Below are positions 42,906-51,231 of a stretch of 64,000 nt of DNA, piece after piece. Origin of the DNA: Microbacterium sp. zg-B96 (lineage in GTDB: Bacteria; Actinomycetota; Actinomycetes; Actinomycetales; Microbacteriaceae); NCBI RefSeq assembly GCF_030246865.1, contig NZ_CP126738.1, forward strand, positions 992,001 through 1,056,000, in the 5' to 3' direction. The notes beneath the pieces were generated by a model. The model saw only the letters and a list, made by a program, of their open reading frames with translations, did not search any database and was not told the DNA's origin. Both the position numbers and the translations under genes were made by a program. How positions within the stretch are numbered: position 1 is the first letter of the stretch; the number at the start of each line of letters is the position of its first letter.

Positions 42906-43958
42906 ATGAACTACGGCATCAGCATCCTGTTCCGGGCGATCCCCCTCCTCATGGGGGCCGTGTGTCTGGGATTCGGGCTGTATGTCCTCGGCGGTGGCAC
43001 GGATGCCGGCCACTTCGTCGCCGGTCACGTGCTCATCGCACTCACCGCGATCTGCATCGCCCTGTTCACCACGGCGGCGATGATCATCCGCCAGATCACG
43101 GGGACCTTCGCGCCCGCGTGGCGGTACATCCTTCCGGCCATCGGGTACGGCGTCGCCGTGGCGACCATGGCATGGGGGCTGTGGATCCGCGCGACGGGCA
43201 CGGCTGCGGACTCGTTCGTGGCAGGTCATGTGGTGTTCGGCGTCGGACTCATCGCCGCGTGCGTATCGACCGTCGCGACGGCATCGAGCGCGTTCACGCT
43301 GATCTCCCAGAACTCCGCGGGACGTCACGAGGACGGCGTGCCCGCAGGTGCGTACGCGAAGCCCGCGGCTGCGGTGCTGATCGGTGTGCCTGCTGTGGCC
43401 GCGCTGGTCGCCGGGGTGTGGGCGGTGGTGCTCCTGACTGGGGCTGCGCAACCAGATCACTATGTCGCGGGGCACGTCATGCTGGGGCTGGCGGCGATCT
43501 GCTCGAGCCTGATCTCGCTCGTGGCCACGGTGGTGCGCCAGGTGCGCAATCAGTTCGATGAAACCGAGCGCTGGTACTGGACGCTGTGGGTCGCAGTCAT
43601 GGGCTCGGCGACGGTGATCTGGGGCTTGTTCGTGCTCTTGGGGTCGGATCGACCCGAACGCATCGCACCGGGCTGCGTTCTGCTGGGTCTGGGCATGATC
43701 TGCTTCAGCATCATCTCGAAGGTCTTCCTGCTCGCATCGGTGTGGCGGCGCCGATTCCCGCTGGCGAACCGGGTGCCGCTCATCCCGGTGTTCACGTGCT
43801 TGCTCTGCCTGTTCTTCGCCGCATTCCTCGCCGAAGCGGCGATCACCGACGCATCCTTCTTCATCCCGGCGCGCGTTCTCACGGGGCTCGGCGCGGTCTG
43901 TTTCACGCTGTTCTCCATCGTGTCCATCCTTGAGGCGGGGACGTCACAGAAGTCCTGA
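42906..43958 (+). CDS. yhiM: YhiM/DUF2776 family inner-membrane protein
   Basis: The protein is 350 aa, the same length as E. coli YhiM. I choose the ATG at 42906 because AGGGAG precedes it at a good distance and the protein then starts MNYGISILFRAIPLLMG, as in YhiM; a GTG at 42897 is possible. It has about ten helices with repeated FVAGHV motifs (AGHFVAGHVLIALTAICIAL, DSFVAGHVVFGVGLIAACVS, DHYVAGHVMLGLAAICSSL). The C-terminal part, including IPVFTCLLCLFFAAFLAEAA, is strikingly close to my memory of the enterobacterial protein. YhiM is linked to acid survival in E. coli. Such similarity in an actinobacterium suggests horizontal transfer. Confidence 0.85.
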   Translation: MNYGISILFRAIPLLMGAVCLGFGLYVLGGGTDAGHFVAGHVLIALTAICIALFTTAAMIIRQITGTFAPAWRYILPAIGYGVAVATMAWGLWIRATGTAADSFVAGHVVFGVGLIAACVSTVATASSAFTLISQNSAGRHEDGVPAGAYAKPAAAVLIGVPAVAALVAGVWAVVLLTGAAQPDHYVAGHVMLGLAAICSSLISLVATVVRQVRNQFDETERWYWTLWVAVMGSATVIWGLFVLLGSDRPERIAPGCVLLGLGMICFSIISKVFLLASVWRRRFPLANRVPLIPVFTCLLCLFFAAFLAEAAITDASFFIPARVLTGLGAVCFTLFSIVSILEAGTSQKS

Positions 43959-44080
43959 GCGGATCTCCGCATCGGGGCGACGGCGCCTCGATACCCGATT
44001 TACATTCACGGGAATACACCGTGCTCGAGCGCGTTGTCTCCACAGTGCGCCGGATCCCCCGGCCCGATTTGGAGGACGAC

Positions 44081-44650
44081 ATGACCGAAGCTACGAGCGC
44101 TGCCCCGACCGAGATCTCCGGCTACAAGCCCGGCACCTGGGTGCTCGACCCCTCGCACAGCGAGGTGTCCTTCAGCGTGCGCCACATGATGATCTCGAAG
44201 GTGCGCGGCACGTTCGACGTCAAGAGCGGCACGATCTACGCGCCCGAGAACCCTCTCGAAGCCCGCGTCGAGGCAACCGCTGACGTCGCTTCGATCAACA
44301 CGAAGGACGAAGGCCGCGACGCGCACCTGCGCTCCGCCGAGTTCTTCGACGCCGAGACCCATCCCACACTCACCTTCGTCTCCACCGGCGTGCGCCTGGA
44401 CAACGGCGACTTCCTCGTCGACGGCGACCTCACCATCCGCGGCATCACCAAGCCCGCGACCTTCGAACTCGAGTTCGGCGGCTTCGGCGTCGACCCGTGG
44501 GGCAACTACAAGGCGGGCGCGACGGCGAAGTCGGTCATCAACCGCGAGGACTTCGGTCTCAACTGGAACGCCGCCCTCGAGACCGGCGGCGTGCTGGTCG
44601 GCAAGGACGTCGCCATCACGCTCGACCTGCAGGGCGCACTGCAGGCCTGA
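44081..44650 (+). CDS. YceI family protein
   Basis: The protein is 189 aa; the ATG at 44081 follows GGAGGAC, which decides against the in-frame ATG at 44021. YceI proteins are lipocalin-like barrels that bind isoprenoid or other lipids. Marks: GTWVLDPSHSEVSFSVRHMM, VRGTFDVKSGTI, SAEFFDAETHPTLTFVST, GDFLVDGDLTIRGITKPATF and NREDFGLNWNAALETGGVLV. No signal peptide is seen, as in many actinobacterial members, so it may act in the cytoplasm. It ends just before a bidirectional terminator. Confidence 0.93.
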   Translation: MTEATSAAPTEISGYKPGTWVLDPSHSEVSFSVRHMMISKVRGTFDVKSGTIYAPENPLEARVEATADVASINTKDEGRDAHLRSAEFFDAETHPTLTFVSTGVRLDNGDFLVDGDLTIRGITKPATFELEFGGFGVDPWGNYKAGATAKSVINREDFGLNWNAALETGGVLVGKDVAITLDLQGALQA

Positions 44651-44656
44651 CGCTTC

Positions 44657-44696
44657 GGGTGGATGCCGCGGAGCTCAGCTCACGCGGCATCCGCCC
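44657..44696. terminator. Bidirectional terminator between yceI and the EamA gene
   Basis: GGGTGGATGCCGCG (44657-44670) pairs with CGCGGCATCCGCCC (44683-44696) over 14 positions with one T-G pair; the loop holds GAGCTCAGCTCA. The right arm overlaps the last codons of the minus-strand EamA gene (stop 44680-44682). Confidence 0.75.
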
Positions 44697-45651
44697 GCCG
44701 TCGATTTCGTCGCAGGCGATTCTGCGCGAGCAGGATGCCGAGGAACACCAGCAGCGCACCGACGGGTTCGTTCCAGCTGAGCGTCTCGCCCAGCAGCACG
44801 ATTCCCAGCATCACTCCCACGACCGGAGTGATGTAGGTGACCGTCGAGGCGCGCGTGGGCCCCCATGCGCGCAGCACGTTCTGGTTCCAGATGTAGGCGA
44901 CGCCCGTGCCCAGGCACCCCAGCGTGATGAGGCTGAGGACGATCCAGACATCCAGCCGCACCGGGGTCAGCGCGATGACCGGGGTGAGCAGCAGTATGAC
45001 CAGTGCGGCGATGCCGATGTTGAGGAACGAGAACATCAGGGCGCTCATGCCCGAGTCCGACACGAACCGCCGCATGTAGGCGAGGCTGAAGCCGTAGCAT
45101 GCGGTCGCCCCGAGGATCGCGAGCTGCGCGACGAGGCTCTGGGAAAGATCCAGGCCCTGCCACGGCGCGATGATCACCATCACCCCGGCCACGCCGATGA
45201 GGATGCCGGCGATCTGGGCGGGCTTGAGCTTCTCGACGCGGAACACCGCCCATGCCATGACCGCGGTCATGATCGGCGTCGTGGCGTTGTAGATGCTCGC
45301 CAGCCCCGACGTGACGAACTGCTGCGCCCACGAGAACAGCAGGAACGGCACGACGCAGAACGACAGCGCGAGCACGGTCATGTGCCCCCAGATGCGGATG
45401 CTGCGCGGCAGCCGGTCGCGCCGCAGCACGACGAACAGACCGAGGGTCAGCGCGCCCAGCACGAGGCGCGACCACACCACCTGGGCGGGGGAGACGCCCT
45501 CGAGCGCGACCTTCATGAACAGAAAGCTCGAGCCCCAGATGATGCCCGTCAGGACGAACTGCAGGGTGAGCACGGCTGCCGCCGGCTGCGGCGCCGGAGC
45601 GGGGACGACTGACGGTTCCGGCGTCGCGGTCGGGACGGGAGCGGTGTTCAC
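44680..45651 (-). CDS. EamA/DMT family drug/metabolite exporter
   Basis: The protein is 323 aa with ten membrane helices in two EamA repeats: [20 protein letters not shown] and [20 protein letters not shown], with the end helix pair THR-ARG-rich at [20 protein letters not shown]. Such proteins export amino acids, nucleosides or drugs; the substrate is unknown. The GTG start at 45649-45651 has TAGAGT six bases upstream, a leaderless layout. No paired regulator is adjacent. Confidence 0.9.
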   Translation of the reverse strand: MNTAPVPTATPEPSVVPAPAPQPAAAVLTLQFVLTGIIWGSSFLFMKVALEGVSPAQVVWSRLVLGALTLGLFVVLRRDRLPRSIRIWGHMTVLALSFCVVPFLLFSWAQQFVTSGLASIYNATTPIMTAVMAWAVFRVEKLKPAQIAGILIGVAGVMVIIAPWQGLDLSQSLVAQLAILGATACYGFSLAYMRRFVSDSGMSALMFSFLNIGIAALVILLLTPVIALTPVRLDVWIVLSLITLGCLGTGVAYIWNQNVLRAWGPTRASTVTYITPVVGVMLGIVLLGETLSWNEPVGALLVFLGILLAQNRLRRNRRRADAA

Positions 45652-45869
45652 GCCGTGACTCTAACGCCGGGTGCAGACGCCGGGCATGGGATGCGGATGC
45701 AACGGCCGGAATCCGCCGTCGAACGGCCGGATGGCTACGTCGGAGGTGGGTCGCCTGTGCGGGAAGGGGACTGGTAGACTTTCCAGGTTGCCGTTCGATC
45801 GGCCGCGGAGAAAGAGAGCCCACGCATCAGGCGTCGGGCGCCGCGCAACGAGGAGAGAGGGGATCACCT

Positions 45870-46139
45870 ATGGCACTGGAAGCAGAAGTCAAGAAGGCGA
45901 TCATCGAAGAGTACGCGACGCACCCCGGTGACACCGGATCCCCCGAGGTGCAGGTCGCGATGCTGACGCAGCGCATCAAGGACCTGACCGAGCACCTCAA
46001 GGAGCACAAGCACGACCACCACTCGCGTCGTGGCCTGTTCCTGCTCGTCGGTCAGCGCCGTCGTCTGCTCGGCTACCTCCAGGACATCGACATCGCGCGT
46101 TACCGCACGCTGATCGAGCGTCTCGGGCTCCGCCGCTAA
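45870..46139 (+). CDS. rpsO: 30S ribosomal protein S15
   Basis: The protein is 89 aa, the standard length. It binds 16S rRNA helices 20-22 and starts assembly of the platform. Conserved: [40 protein letters not shown] and [19 protein letters not shown] at 45775-45780 is a likely -10 box, leaving a leader of about 83 bases with GAGGAGAG before the ATG. S15 represses its own mRNA in other bacteria, so the leader is a candidate site. pnp, often next to rpsO, is 5 kb downstream here. Confidence 0.98.
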   Translation: MALEAEVKKAIIEEYATHPGDTGSPEVQVAMLTQRIKDLTEHLKEHKHDHHSRRGLFLLVGQRRRLLGYLQDIDIARYRTLIERLGLRR

Positions 46140-46176
46140 GGCATCGCAGCCAGCGTTCAATCGCACAAAACTTCTT

Positions 46177-46207
46177 GAGGGCCGCCCCACGGTGTGGGGC
46201 GGCCCTC
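46177..46207. terminator. Terminator after rpsO, 14-bp perfect stem
   Basis: GAGGGCCGCCCCAC (46177-46190) pairs with GTGGGGCGGCCCTC (46194-46207) around GGT. It lies 37 bases after rpsO and 56 before the end of the convergent acyltransferase gene, so it may serve both. Confidence 0.88.
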
Positions 46208-46263
46208 GTCGTTCGTGCGCCGCGGAGTCTCCGAGCGTCGACCCGTGCGGGCGACCGGACGCG

Positions 46264-47454
46264 TCAGCGCTGCGTGCTGCGGCGGGGTGGGTTCACGCGC
46301 GGGTGGGACGGCTCGGGCGTGCGCCGCGATCCGGTCGGGTCGCTGCCGCGGCCCTCGCGCCGGGCCAGGGTCGGGTCGGCGAACAACCACTGCGGGCGCG
46401 GCTCGATGAGGTGGCGGAACACCGTGCGCACCGGCTTGGTCGCCAGCCCCAGTGCGATGGCCACCGACAGCGCCGTGACCATCGGCAGCCAGAACCAGGT
46501 GGGGTCGAGGGCGCGCATCACACCGGATTCGCGGAACGGGTACAGCACGAACGAGTGGAGCAGGTAGACGTACATCGTGTACTGGCCGAAGTGCGTCCAC
46601 CACCGGTCGCGACGCGGTAGCAGTGTGAAGAAGGCGGCCGAGAGGATGAGGGCGATCGCCATGATCACCAGGCGCACGCCGCCCGCCCACCAGGTGTTCG
46701 CACCGAGCGCGGCGTAGGCGTCGTCGTAGAACAGCCATCCGCCGAGGTCCATCGCCAGCCAGGTGTCGATGTAGAACCACGCCGCCCAGCCCGCGACCGC
46801 GAGCACCCCGGCGGCGCAGAGCACGACCCACCAGGACCGTGAGCGCAGCAGGTCGAAGCGGGCGACGATGTCGCGGTCGCGCAGCCACCAGCCGAGGGTG
46901 AAGAAGAACAGCAGGCCCAGGGTGCGCGACAGCGAGAAGGTGGAGTCGAGGTTCGTCAGGTATCCGGCGCCGATCGAGATCGCCAGCGTCCACAGCAGCG
47001 GCCGCTTCAGCAGCGCCAGATACGGCAGGATCAGCCGGAAGATCCCCAGCGCCAACAGGAACCACAGGGTCCACGACGGTTCGGTGGGGTTGGGGTTGGC
47101 CGAGCCCTCCACGAGCCACTTGGTCAGCGTCCACAGCCCCTCGAAGATGAGGTAGGGCACGATGATGTCGGTGATCACGCGCGCCATCTGCCGCTGGTTG
47201 GGCGTCCCCGACTTGGAGAAATACCCGGAGATGATCGCGAACGCCGGCATGTGGAACGCGTAGATGAGGAAGTACACCGCCTGGGCGATGTCGGAGTCAT
47301 AGGTGAGCCGCTGCACGGCGTGGCCCAGCACCACCAGGACGATGCACGCGAACCGCGCGTTGTCCCAGAACGGCACGCGCGGCTTGGGGCGCGCGACCGC
47401 CCCTGTCCGGGGAGCGCGAGCCGCGTTCGGTTCCGCCGGTGCCGCCTCGTTCAT
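46264..47454 (-). CDS. Acyltransferase-3 family membrane protein
   Basis: The protein is 396 aa from the ATG at 47452-47454; TAGGGT (47462-47467, complement) lies seven bases upstream, so the GTG three codons earlier falls within the promoter. About ten helices. The first carries FWDNARFACIVLVVLGHAVQ with the family His, followed by YAFHMPAFAIISGYFSKSG. It should O-acylate a sugar or peptidoglycan-linked substrate. It resembles the Fnu-type (NolL/YfaV-like) acyltransferases with a WDNARF N-terminus. The C-terminal 50 residues are basic and disordered. It is not linked to the exopolysaccharide operon by position. Confidence 0.86.
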   Translation of the reverse strand: MNEAAPAEPNAARAPRTGAVARPKPRVPFWDNARFACIVLVVLGHAVQRLTYDSDIAQAVYFLIYAFHMPAFAIISGYFSKSGTPNQRQMARVITDIIVPYLIFEGLWTLTKWLVEGSANPNPTEPSWTLWFLLALGIFRLILPYLALLKRPLLWTLAISIGAGYLTNLDSTFSLSRTLGLLFFFTLGWWLRDRDIVARFDLLRSRSWWVVLCAAGVLAVAGWAAWFYIDTWLAMDLGGWLFYDDAYAALGANTWWAGGVRLVIMAIALILSAAFFTLLPRRDRWWTHFGQYTMYVYLLHSFVLYPFRESGVMRALDPTWFWLPMVTALSVAIALGLATKPVRTVFRHLIEPRPQWLFADPTLARREGRGSDPTGSRRTPEPSHPRVNPPRRSTQR

Positions 47455-47588
47455 CCTCGCCACCCTACCCGCGCAGGGTGGGTGAGCTCTGCGTGGGTGC
47501 GGGAATAACCTGAGGCGACACGCGTTTCACCGGATACATTCATTTGCATAGAAACGGATGCCGTGGCATCCGGGATCGGAGAGCGACC

Positions 47589-48815
47589 GTGGACCAGACG
47601 CCCACCTGGCCGGGGATGCAGTTCGGCATCTTCACCGTCAGCGACATCACGCAGGACCCGACGACGGGACAGACCCCGAGCGAGGCGGAGCGCATCCGCG
47701 CGACGATCACGATCGCCGAGCACGCCGAGCAGGTCGGCCTCGACGTCTTCGCGCTCGGCGAGCACCACAACCCGCCGTTCTGGTCCTCGTCGCCCACCAC
47801 GACGCTGGCCTACATCGCCGCCCGCACCGAACGGCTCATCCTGTCGACGGCGACCACGCTGATCACCACGAACGACCCGGTGAAGATCGCCGAGGACTTC
47901 GCGATGCTGCAGCACGTCTCAGGCGGCCGCACCGACCTCATGCTCGGCCGCGGAAACACCGGACCGGTGTACCCCTGGTTCGGCAAGGACATCCGCCAGG
48001 GCCTGCCGCTGGCCGTGGAGAACTACGCACTGCTGCACAAGCTGTGGCGGGAGGACGTGGTCGACTGGGAAGGCGAATTCCGCACCCCGCTGCAGGGTTT
48101 CACCTCCACCCCGCGGCCGCTGGACGGTGTGGCGCCGTTCGTGTGGCACGGCTCGATCCGCACCCCCGAGATCGCCGAGCAGGCCGCCTACTACGGTGAC
48201 GGGTTCTTCGCCAACAACATCTTCTGGCCCGCCGAGCACTATCAGCGGCTCATCGCCCTGTACCGGCAGCGCTACGCGCACTACGGTCACGGCACCCCCG
48301 AGCAGGCGATCGTGGGGCTGGGCGGCCAGGCGTTCATGGCGAAGAACTCGCAGGATGCCGTGGCGCAGTTCCGTCCCTATTTCGACAACGCCCCCGTCTA
48401 CGGGCACGGCCCGTCGCTGGAGGACTTCAGTGAGATGACCCCGCTCACCGTGGGCTCGCCGCAGCAGGTCATCGACCGGTACGCCGGGATGCGGGACATG
48501 TTCGGCGACTACCAGCGTCAGCTGTTCCTGATGGACCATGCCGGGCTGCCGCTGAAGACCGTGCTGGAGCAGCTGGACTTCCTCGGCGGCGAGGTGGTGC
48601 CGGTGCTGCGCAAGGAACTCGCGCAGCACCGCCCCGCCGAGGTGCCCGACGCCCCGACGCACGCCGCCCGCGTCGCCGCAGCTTACGGCGACGCCGCCCC
48701 GCGTGCCGCGCGGCCCCGGGCCAACCGCGGCGACAACCTCAGCGGACCCTCGCCCTATCAGGACGCCCCGGCGCCGGCAGGCGCGGCATTCGGCCTGAAC
48801 GACGGTGCGCGATGA
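47589..48815 (+). CDS. LLM-class flavin-dependent oxidoreductase, CE1758 family
   Basis: The protein is 408 aa; GTG 47589 follows GGAGAG. The N-terminus MQFGIFTVSDITQDPTTGQT, then LGEHHNPPFWSSSPTTTLAY and LGRGNTGPVYPWFGKDIRQG, match the CE1758-type luciferase-like monooxygenases. The C-terminal tail after residue 350 is Ala/Pro/Arg-rich. These enzymes use reduced FMN and oxygen on unknown substrates. The next gene, in ATGA overlap, encodes a CE1759-type FMN reductase that should supply the reduced flavin; this pair is a known actinobacterial arrangement. TACATT at about 47530 is a possible -10 box. Confidence 0.9.
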   Translation: MDQTPTWPGMQFGIFTVSDITQDPTTGQTPSEAERIRATITIAEHAEQVGLDVFALGEHHNPPFWSSSPTTTLAYIAARTERLILSTATTLITTNDPVKIAEDFAMLQHVSGGRTDLMLGRGNTGPVYPWFGKDIRQGLPLAVENYALLHKLWREDVVDWEGEFRTPLQGFTSTPRPLDGVAPFVWHGSIRTPEIAEQAAYYGDGFFANNIFWPAEHYQRLIALYRQRYAHYGHGTPEQAIVGLGGQAFMAKNSQDAVAQFRPYFDNAPVYGHGPSLEDFSEMTPLTVGSPQQVIDRYAGMRDMFGDYQRQLFLMDHAGLPLKTVLEQLDFLGGEVVPVLRKELAQHRPAEVPDAPTHAARVAAAYGDAAPRAARPRANRGDNLSGPSPYQDAPAPAGAAFGLNDGAR

Positions 48816-49474
48816 CCGCGCGTCGCATCGCCGTCGTCTCGGCGGGACTGTCCAACCCCTCCTCGACGCGCATGCTCGCCGACCGGCTGGCCGCGGCCAC
48901 CGTGCGCGCGCTCGCGCAGGAGCAGGGTCCCGATGGGCAGGGCATCTCAGCGGAGGTCGACGTGTTCGAGTTGCGCGATCACGCGCACGACATCACCAAC
49001 AACCTGCTCACCGGTTTCGCGCCGCCGGCGCTGGAGCGTGTCGTCAACGCAGTCATCTCCGCGGACGCGCTCATCGCCGTCACGCCGATCTTCTCCACGA
49101 GCTACTCGGGGCTGTTCAAGTCGTTCATCGACGTGCTCGACCCCGACGCGCTCACCGGGATGCCGGTGCTGATCGGTGCGAACGCCGGCACGCCGAGGCA
49201 CTCGCTCGCGATCGACTACGCGATCCGGCCGTTGTTCGCGTATCTGCACGCCGCCCCCGTCTCCACGGGAGTGTTCGCGGCATCCAGTGACTGGGGTGCC
49301 CATCCCGACGACGTCGCGCCACTGGCGTCCCGCATCGACCGCGGCGCGCGCGAACTGGCCGCGGCGATCGCGCGCCGAGAGCCGTCGGTGGCGGTGGACA
49401 GCTTCGACCCGGCGCAGTACCTGGGCGAGGGTCGGTCGTTCGGGCACCTGCTGGGCGGCCTGGCGGGGGAGTAG
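48812..49474 (+). CDS. NAD(P)H-dependent FMN reductase, CE1759 family
   Basis: The protein is 220 aa, flavodoxin-like fold: RIAVVSAGLSNPSSTRMLAD binds the FMN phosphate, ALIAVTPIFSTSYSGLFKSF holds the isoalloxazine contact, and PVLIGANAGTPRHSLAIDYA follows. It reduces FMN and hands it to the LLM oxidoreductase encoded directly upstream with a four-base overlap. Together they form a two-component monooxygenase of unknown substrate. Confidence 0.92.
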   Translation: MTARRIAVVSAGLSNPSSTRMLADRLAAATVRALAQEQGPDGQGISAEVDVFELRDHAHDITNNLLTGFAPPALERVVNAVISADALIAVTPIFSTSYSGLFKSFIDVLDPDALTGMPVLIGANAGTPRHSLAIDYAIRPLFAYLHAAPVSTGVFAASSDWGAHPDDVAPLASRIDRGARELAAAIARREPSVAVDSFDPAQYLGEGRSFGHLLGGLAGE

Positions 49475-49553
49475 CCGGTCCCGGCGTCCGCGGTGCACTG
49501 ATACCGTCGGGGCACGGAGTCCACCGGGCCCCCGCAACGGGATGAGGACGACC

Positions 49554-50705
49554 ATGACCGCTCAGCATCCACTCACCCTCGGTGTCGTCGGCGCTTCACT
49601 CAAGCCGGACGAGCGACGGGTGCCGCTGCATCCAGGCCACCTGGAGCGCATCCCCGACCAGCTGCGCCCGCATGTGCTGCTGGAAACGGGCTACGGCGAG
49701 CGTTTCGGCGTCTCGGACGATCAGTTGCGCCCGCTCGTGGGCGGCGTGCTCGACCGTGCGGAGCTGTTCGCAGCCGCGGACGTGCTGCTGCTGCCCAAGC
49801 CGCAGCACGACGACCTGCGGCAGATGCGTGACGGCCAGATCCTCTGGGGCTGGCCGCACCTGGTGCAGGACGAGCTCATGACCCAGCTCGCGCTGGACAA
49901 GTCCCTCACGGTGATCGCGTTCGAGGCGATGAACCACTGGGGCAGCGACGGCACCTTCGGGCTGCACGTGTTCCACATGAACAACGAGATCGCCGGGTAC
50001 TCTTCGGTGCTCCATGCCCTGCAGCTGTGCGGCTCCACCGGCGACTACGGGCGCCGGCTCACGGCGGTGGTGATCGGCTTCGGCGCCACCGCACGTGGCG
50101 CCGTCACAGCGCTGCGGGCGCACGGCGTGCACGACGTGCGGGTCCTCACCAACCGCGCGGCCGCGTCGGTGGCCGCGCCCATCCATGCCACGCAGATCAT
50201 CCAGTTCGACCACGACGGGCCGTACGTGAGCGAAGTCATCACCGATGAGGGCCGGCTGCCGCTGGCGCCCTTCCTCGCGGAGAGCGACATCGTGGTCAAC
50301 TGCACGCTGCAGGATCCCAACCGGCCGCTGCTGTACCTGCGGACCGAGGACCTCGCGGCGTTCCGCGCCGGAAGCCTGATCGTCGACGTGTCCTGCGACG
50401 AGGGCATGGGCTTCGAGTGGGCGCGGCCGACCGGTTTCGCCGACCCGATGTTCACCGTCGGCGGCAACGTCAACTACTACGCGGTCGACCACAGCCCGTC
50501 GTACCTGTGGAACTCCGCGAGCTGGGAGATCAGCGAAGCGCTGCTCGGCTTCCTTCCCACCGTGATGGCCGGTCCGCACGCGTGGGCGCAGGACGAGACC
50601 ATCTCGCGGGCGATCGAAGTCAGCGGCGGCGACGTGCGCAACCCTGCGATCCTTCAGTTCCAGCACCGGCTCACCGAGAAGCCGTACGCCGTCCAGCCCC
50701 GCTAG
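49554..50705 (+). CDS. Alanine dehydrogenase/PNT-like enzyme, N5-(carboxyethyl)ornithine synthase type
   Basis: The protein is 383 aa; ATG 49554 is preceded by GAGG at 49545-49548. The N-terminal PNT-like domain contains LKPDERRVPLHPGHLERIPD, matching the KxxExRvp motif of alanine dehydrogenases, and FEAMNHWGSDGTFGLHVFHM. The NAD-binding domain has AVVIGFGATARGAVTALRAH and SLIVDVSCDEGMGFEWARPT. The layout is that of N5-(1-carboxyethyl)ornithine synthase, which reductively joins pyruvate and an amino acid side chain. The true substrate is uncertain. TACCGT at about 49502 may be its -10 box. It converges on the DUF5302 gene. Confidence 0.8.
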   Translation: MTAQHPLTLGVVGASLKPDERRVPLHPGHLERIPDQLRPHVLLETGYGERFGVSDDQLRPLVGGVLDRAELFAAADVLLLPKPQHDDLRQMRDGQILWGWPHLVQDELMTQLALDKSLTVIAFEAMNHWGSDGTFGLHVFHMNNEIAGYSSVLHALQLCGSTGDYGRRLTAVVIGFGATARGAVTALRAHGVHDVRVLTNRAAASVAAPIHATQIIQFDHDGPYVSEVITDEGRLPLAPFLAESDIVVNCTLQDPNRPLLYLRTEDLAAFRAGSLIVDVSCDEGMGFEWARPTGFADPMFTVGGNVNYYAVDHSPSYLWNSASWEISEALLGFLPTVMAGPHAWAQDETISRAIEVSGGDVRNPAILQFQHRLTEKPYAVQPR

Positions 50706-50722
50706 GGGGAGTCACCCCCGCT

Positions 50723-50744
50723 AGCGGGTCGCGGGTCACCCGCT
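50723..50744. terminator. Hairpin between two convergent genes
   Basis: AGCGGGT (50723-50729) pairs with ACCCGCT (50738-50744). The right arm overlaps the end of the minus-strand DUF5302 gene (stop 50736-50738). An additional GGGGG/CCCCC pair lies at about 50705-50719. Confidence 0.5.
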
Positions 50745-50921
50745 CTTGCGGCGGAACTCGCGCTTCATCGAGGCGGGGCCGTGCGTGTCGTGCACGGCGG
50801 AATCGGCGTCGAGGTGAGCCTCGCCCTTGCGGTGCTGGGAGTTCTTCTTGTCCAGCGCCTCCTTGAACTTGCGCTTCATCTCCTCGGATGCCGCGTCGGG
50901 GGTCTTGTCAGGGGTACTCAT
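50736..50921 (-). CDS. DUF5302 family small protein
   Basis: The protein is 61 aa, highly charged, no membrane helix. The sequence STPDKTPDAASEEMKRKFKE, then ALDKKNSQHRKGEAHLDADS and a basic tail KREFRRKSG, is the DUF5302 pattern found across actinobacteria. The function is unknown; composition suggests a nucleic-acid or ribosome partner. TAGGGT on the complement lies seven bases before the ATG (50919-50921), a leaderless layout. Confidence 0.88.
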   Translation of the reverse strand: MSTPDKTPDAASEEMKRKFKEALDKKNSQHRKGEAHLDADSAVHDTHGPASMKREFRRKSG

Positions 50922-51035
50922 GGGCTCCACCCTAAGCCGGGAATCCCGCCCTGGACCAGGCGTGTATGCGCACAGGGCGGCCTGGTAGGCTCGTGCAGGG
51001 TGCCCGTGTGGCATCCGCTCAATCGAATACTGAGC

Positions 51036-51135
51036 TGTGGAGCAGACCGGGCAGAGAGCTGGTCCCCTGTGGTGGGTTCCCGTCCGACGGACGGTGACCT
51101 TCGACTGGTGGCCAGCGTAGGCGGTCCTTGCGGAT
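51036..51135 (+). ncRNA. actino-pnp-type RNA leader motif
   Basis: The pnp leader contains nested pairings: GACCG (51044-51048) with CGGTC (51122-51126), GCTGG (51058-51062) with CCAGC (51112-51116), and an inner hairpin CCGTCC/GGACGG (51080-51085 with 51089-51094, loop GAC). The unpaired TGTGGTGGGTTCC region and the position before pnp match my knowledge of the actino-pnp motif found in 5' leaders of pnp in Actinomycetales. It probably lets PNPase regulate its own mRNA. Confidence 0.72.
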
Positions 51136-51231
51136 CATCATCCGCGCGCCCATATCTGCCTGTTCCTGCTCCTTCGATCGATCTCGTGCGCGAAACGCGC
51201 GTGCGAGTCTAAACAAAGAAGGAGAGACCTC

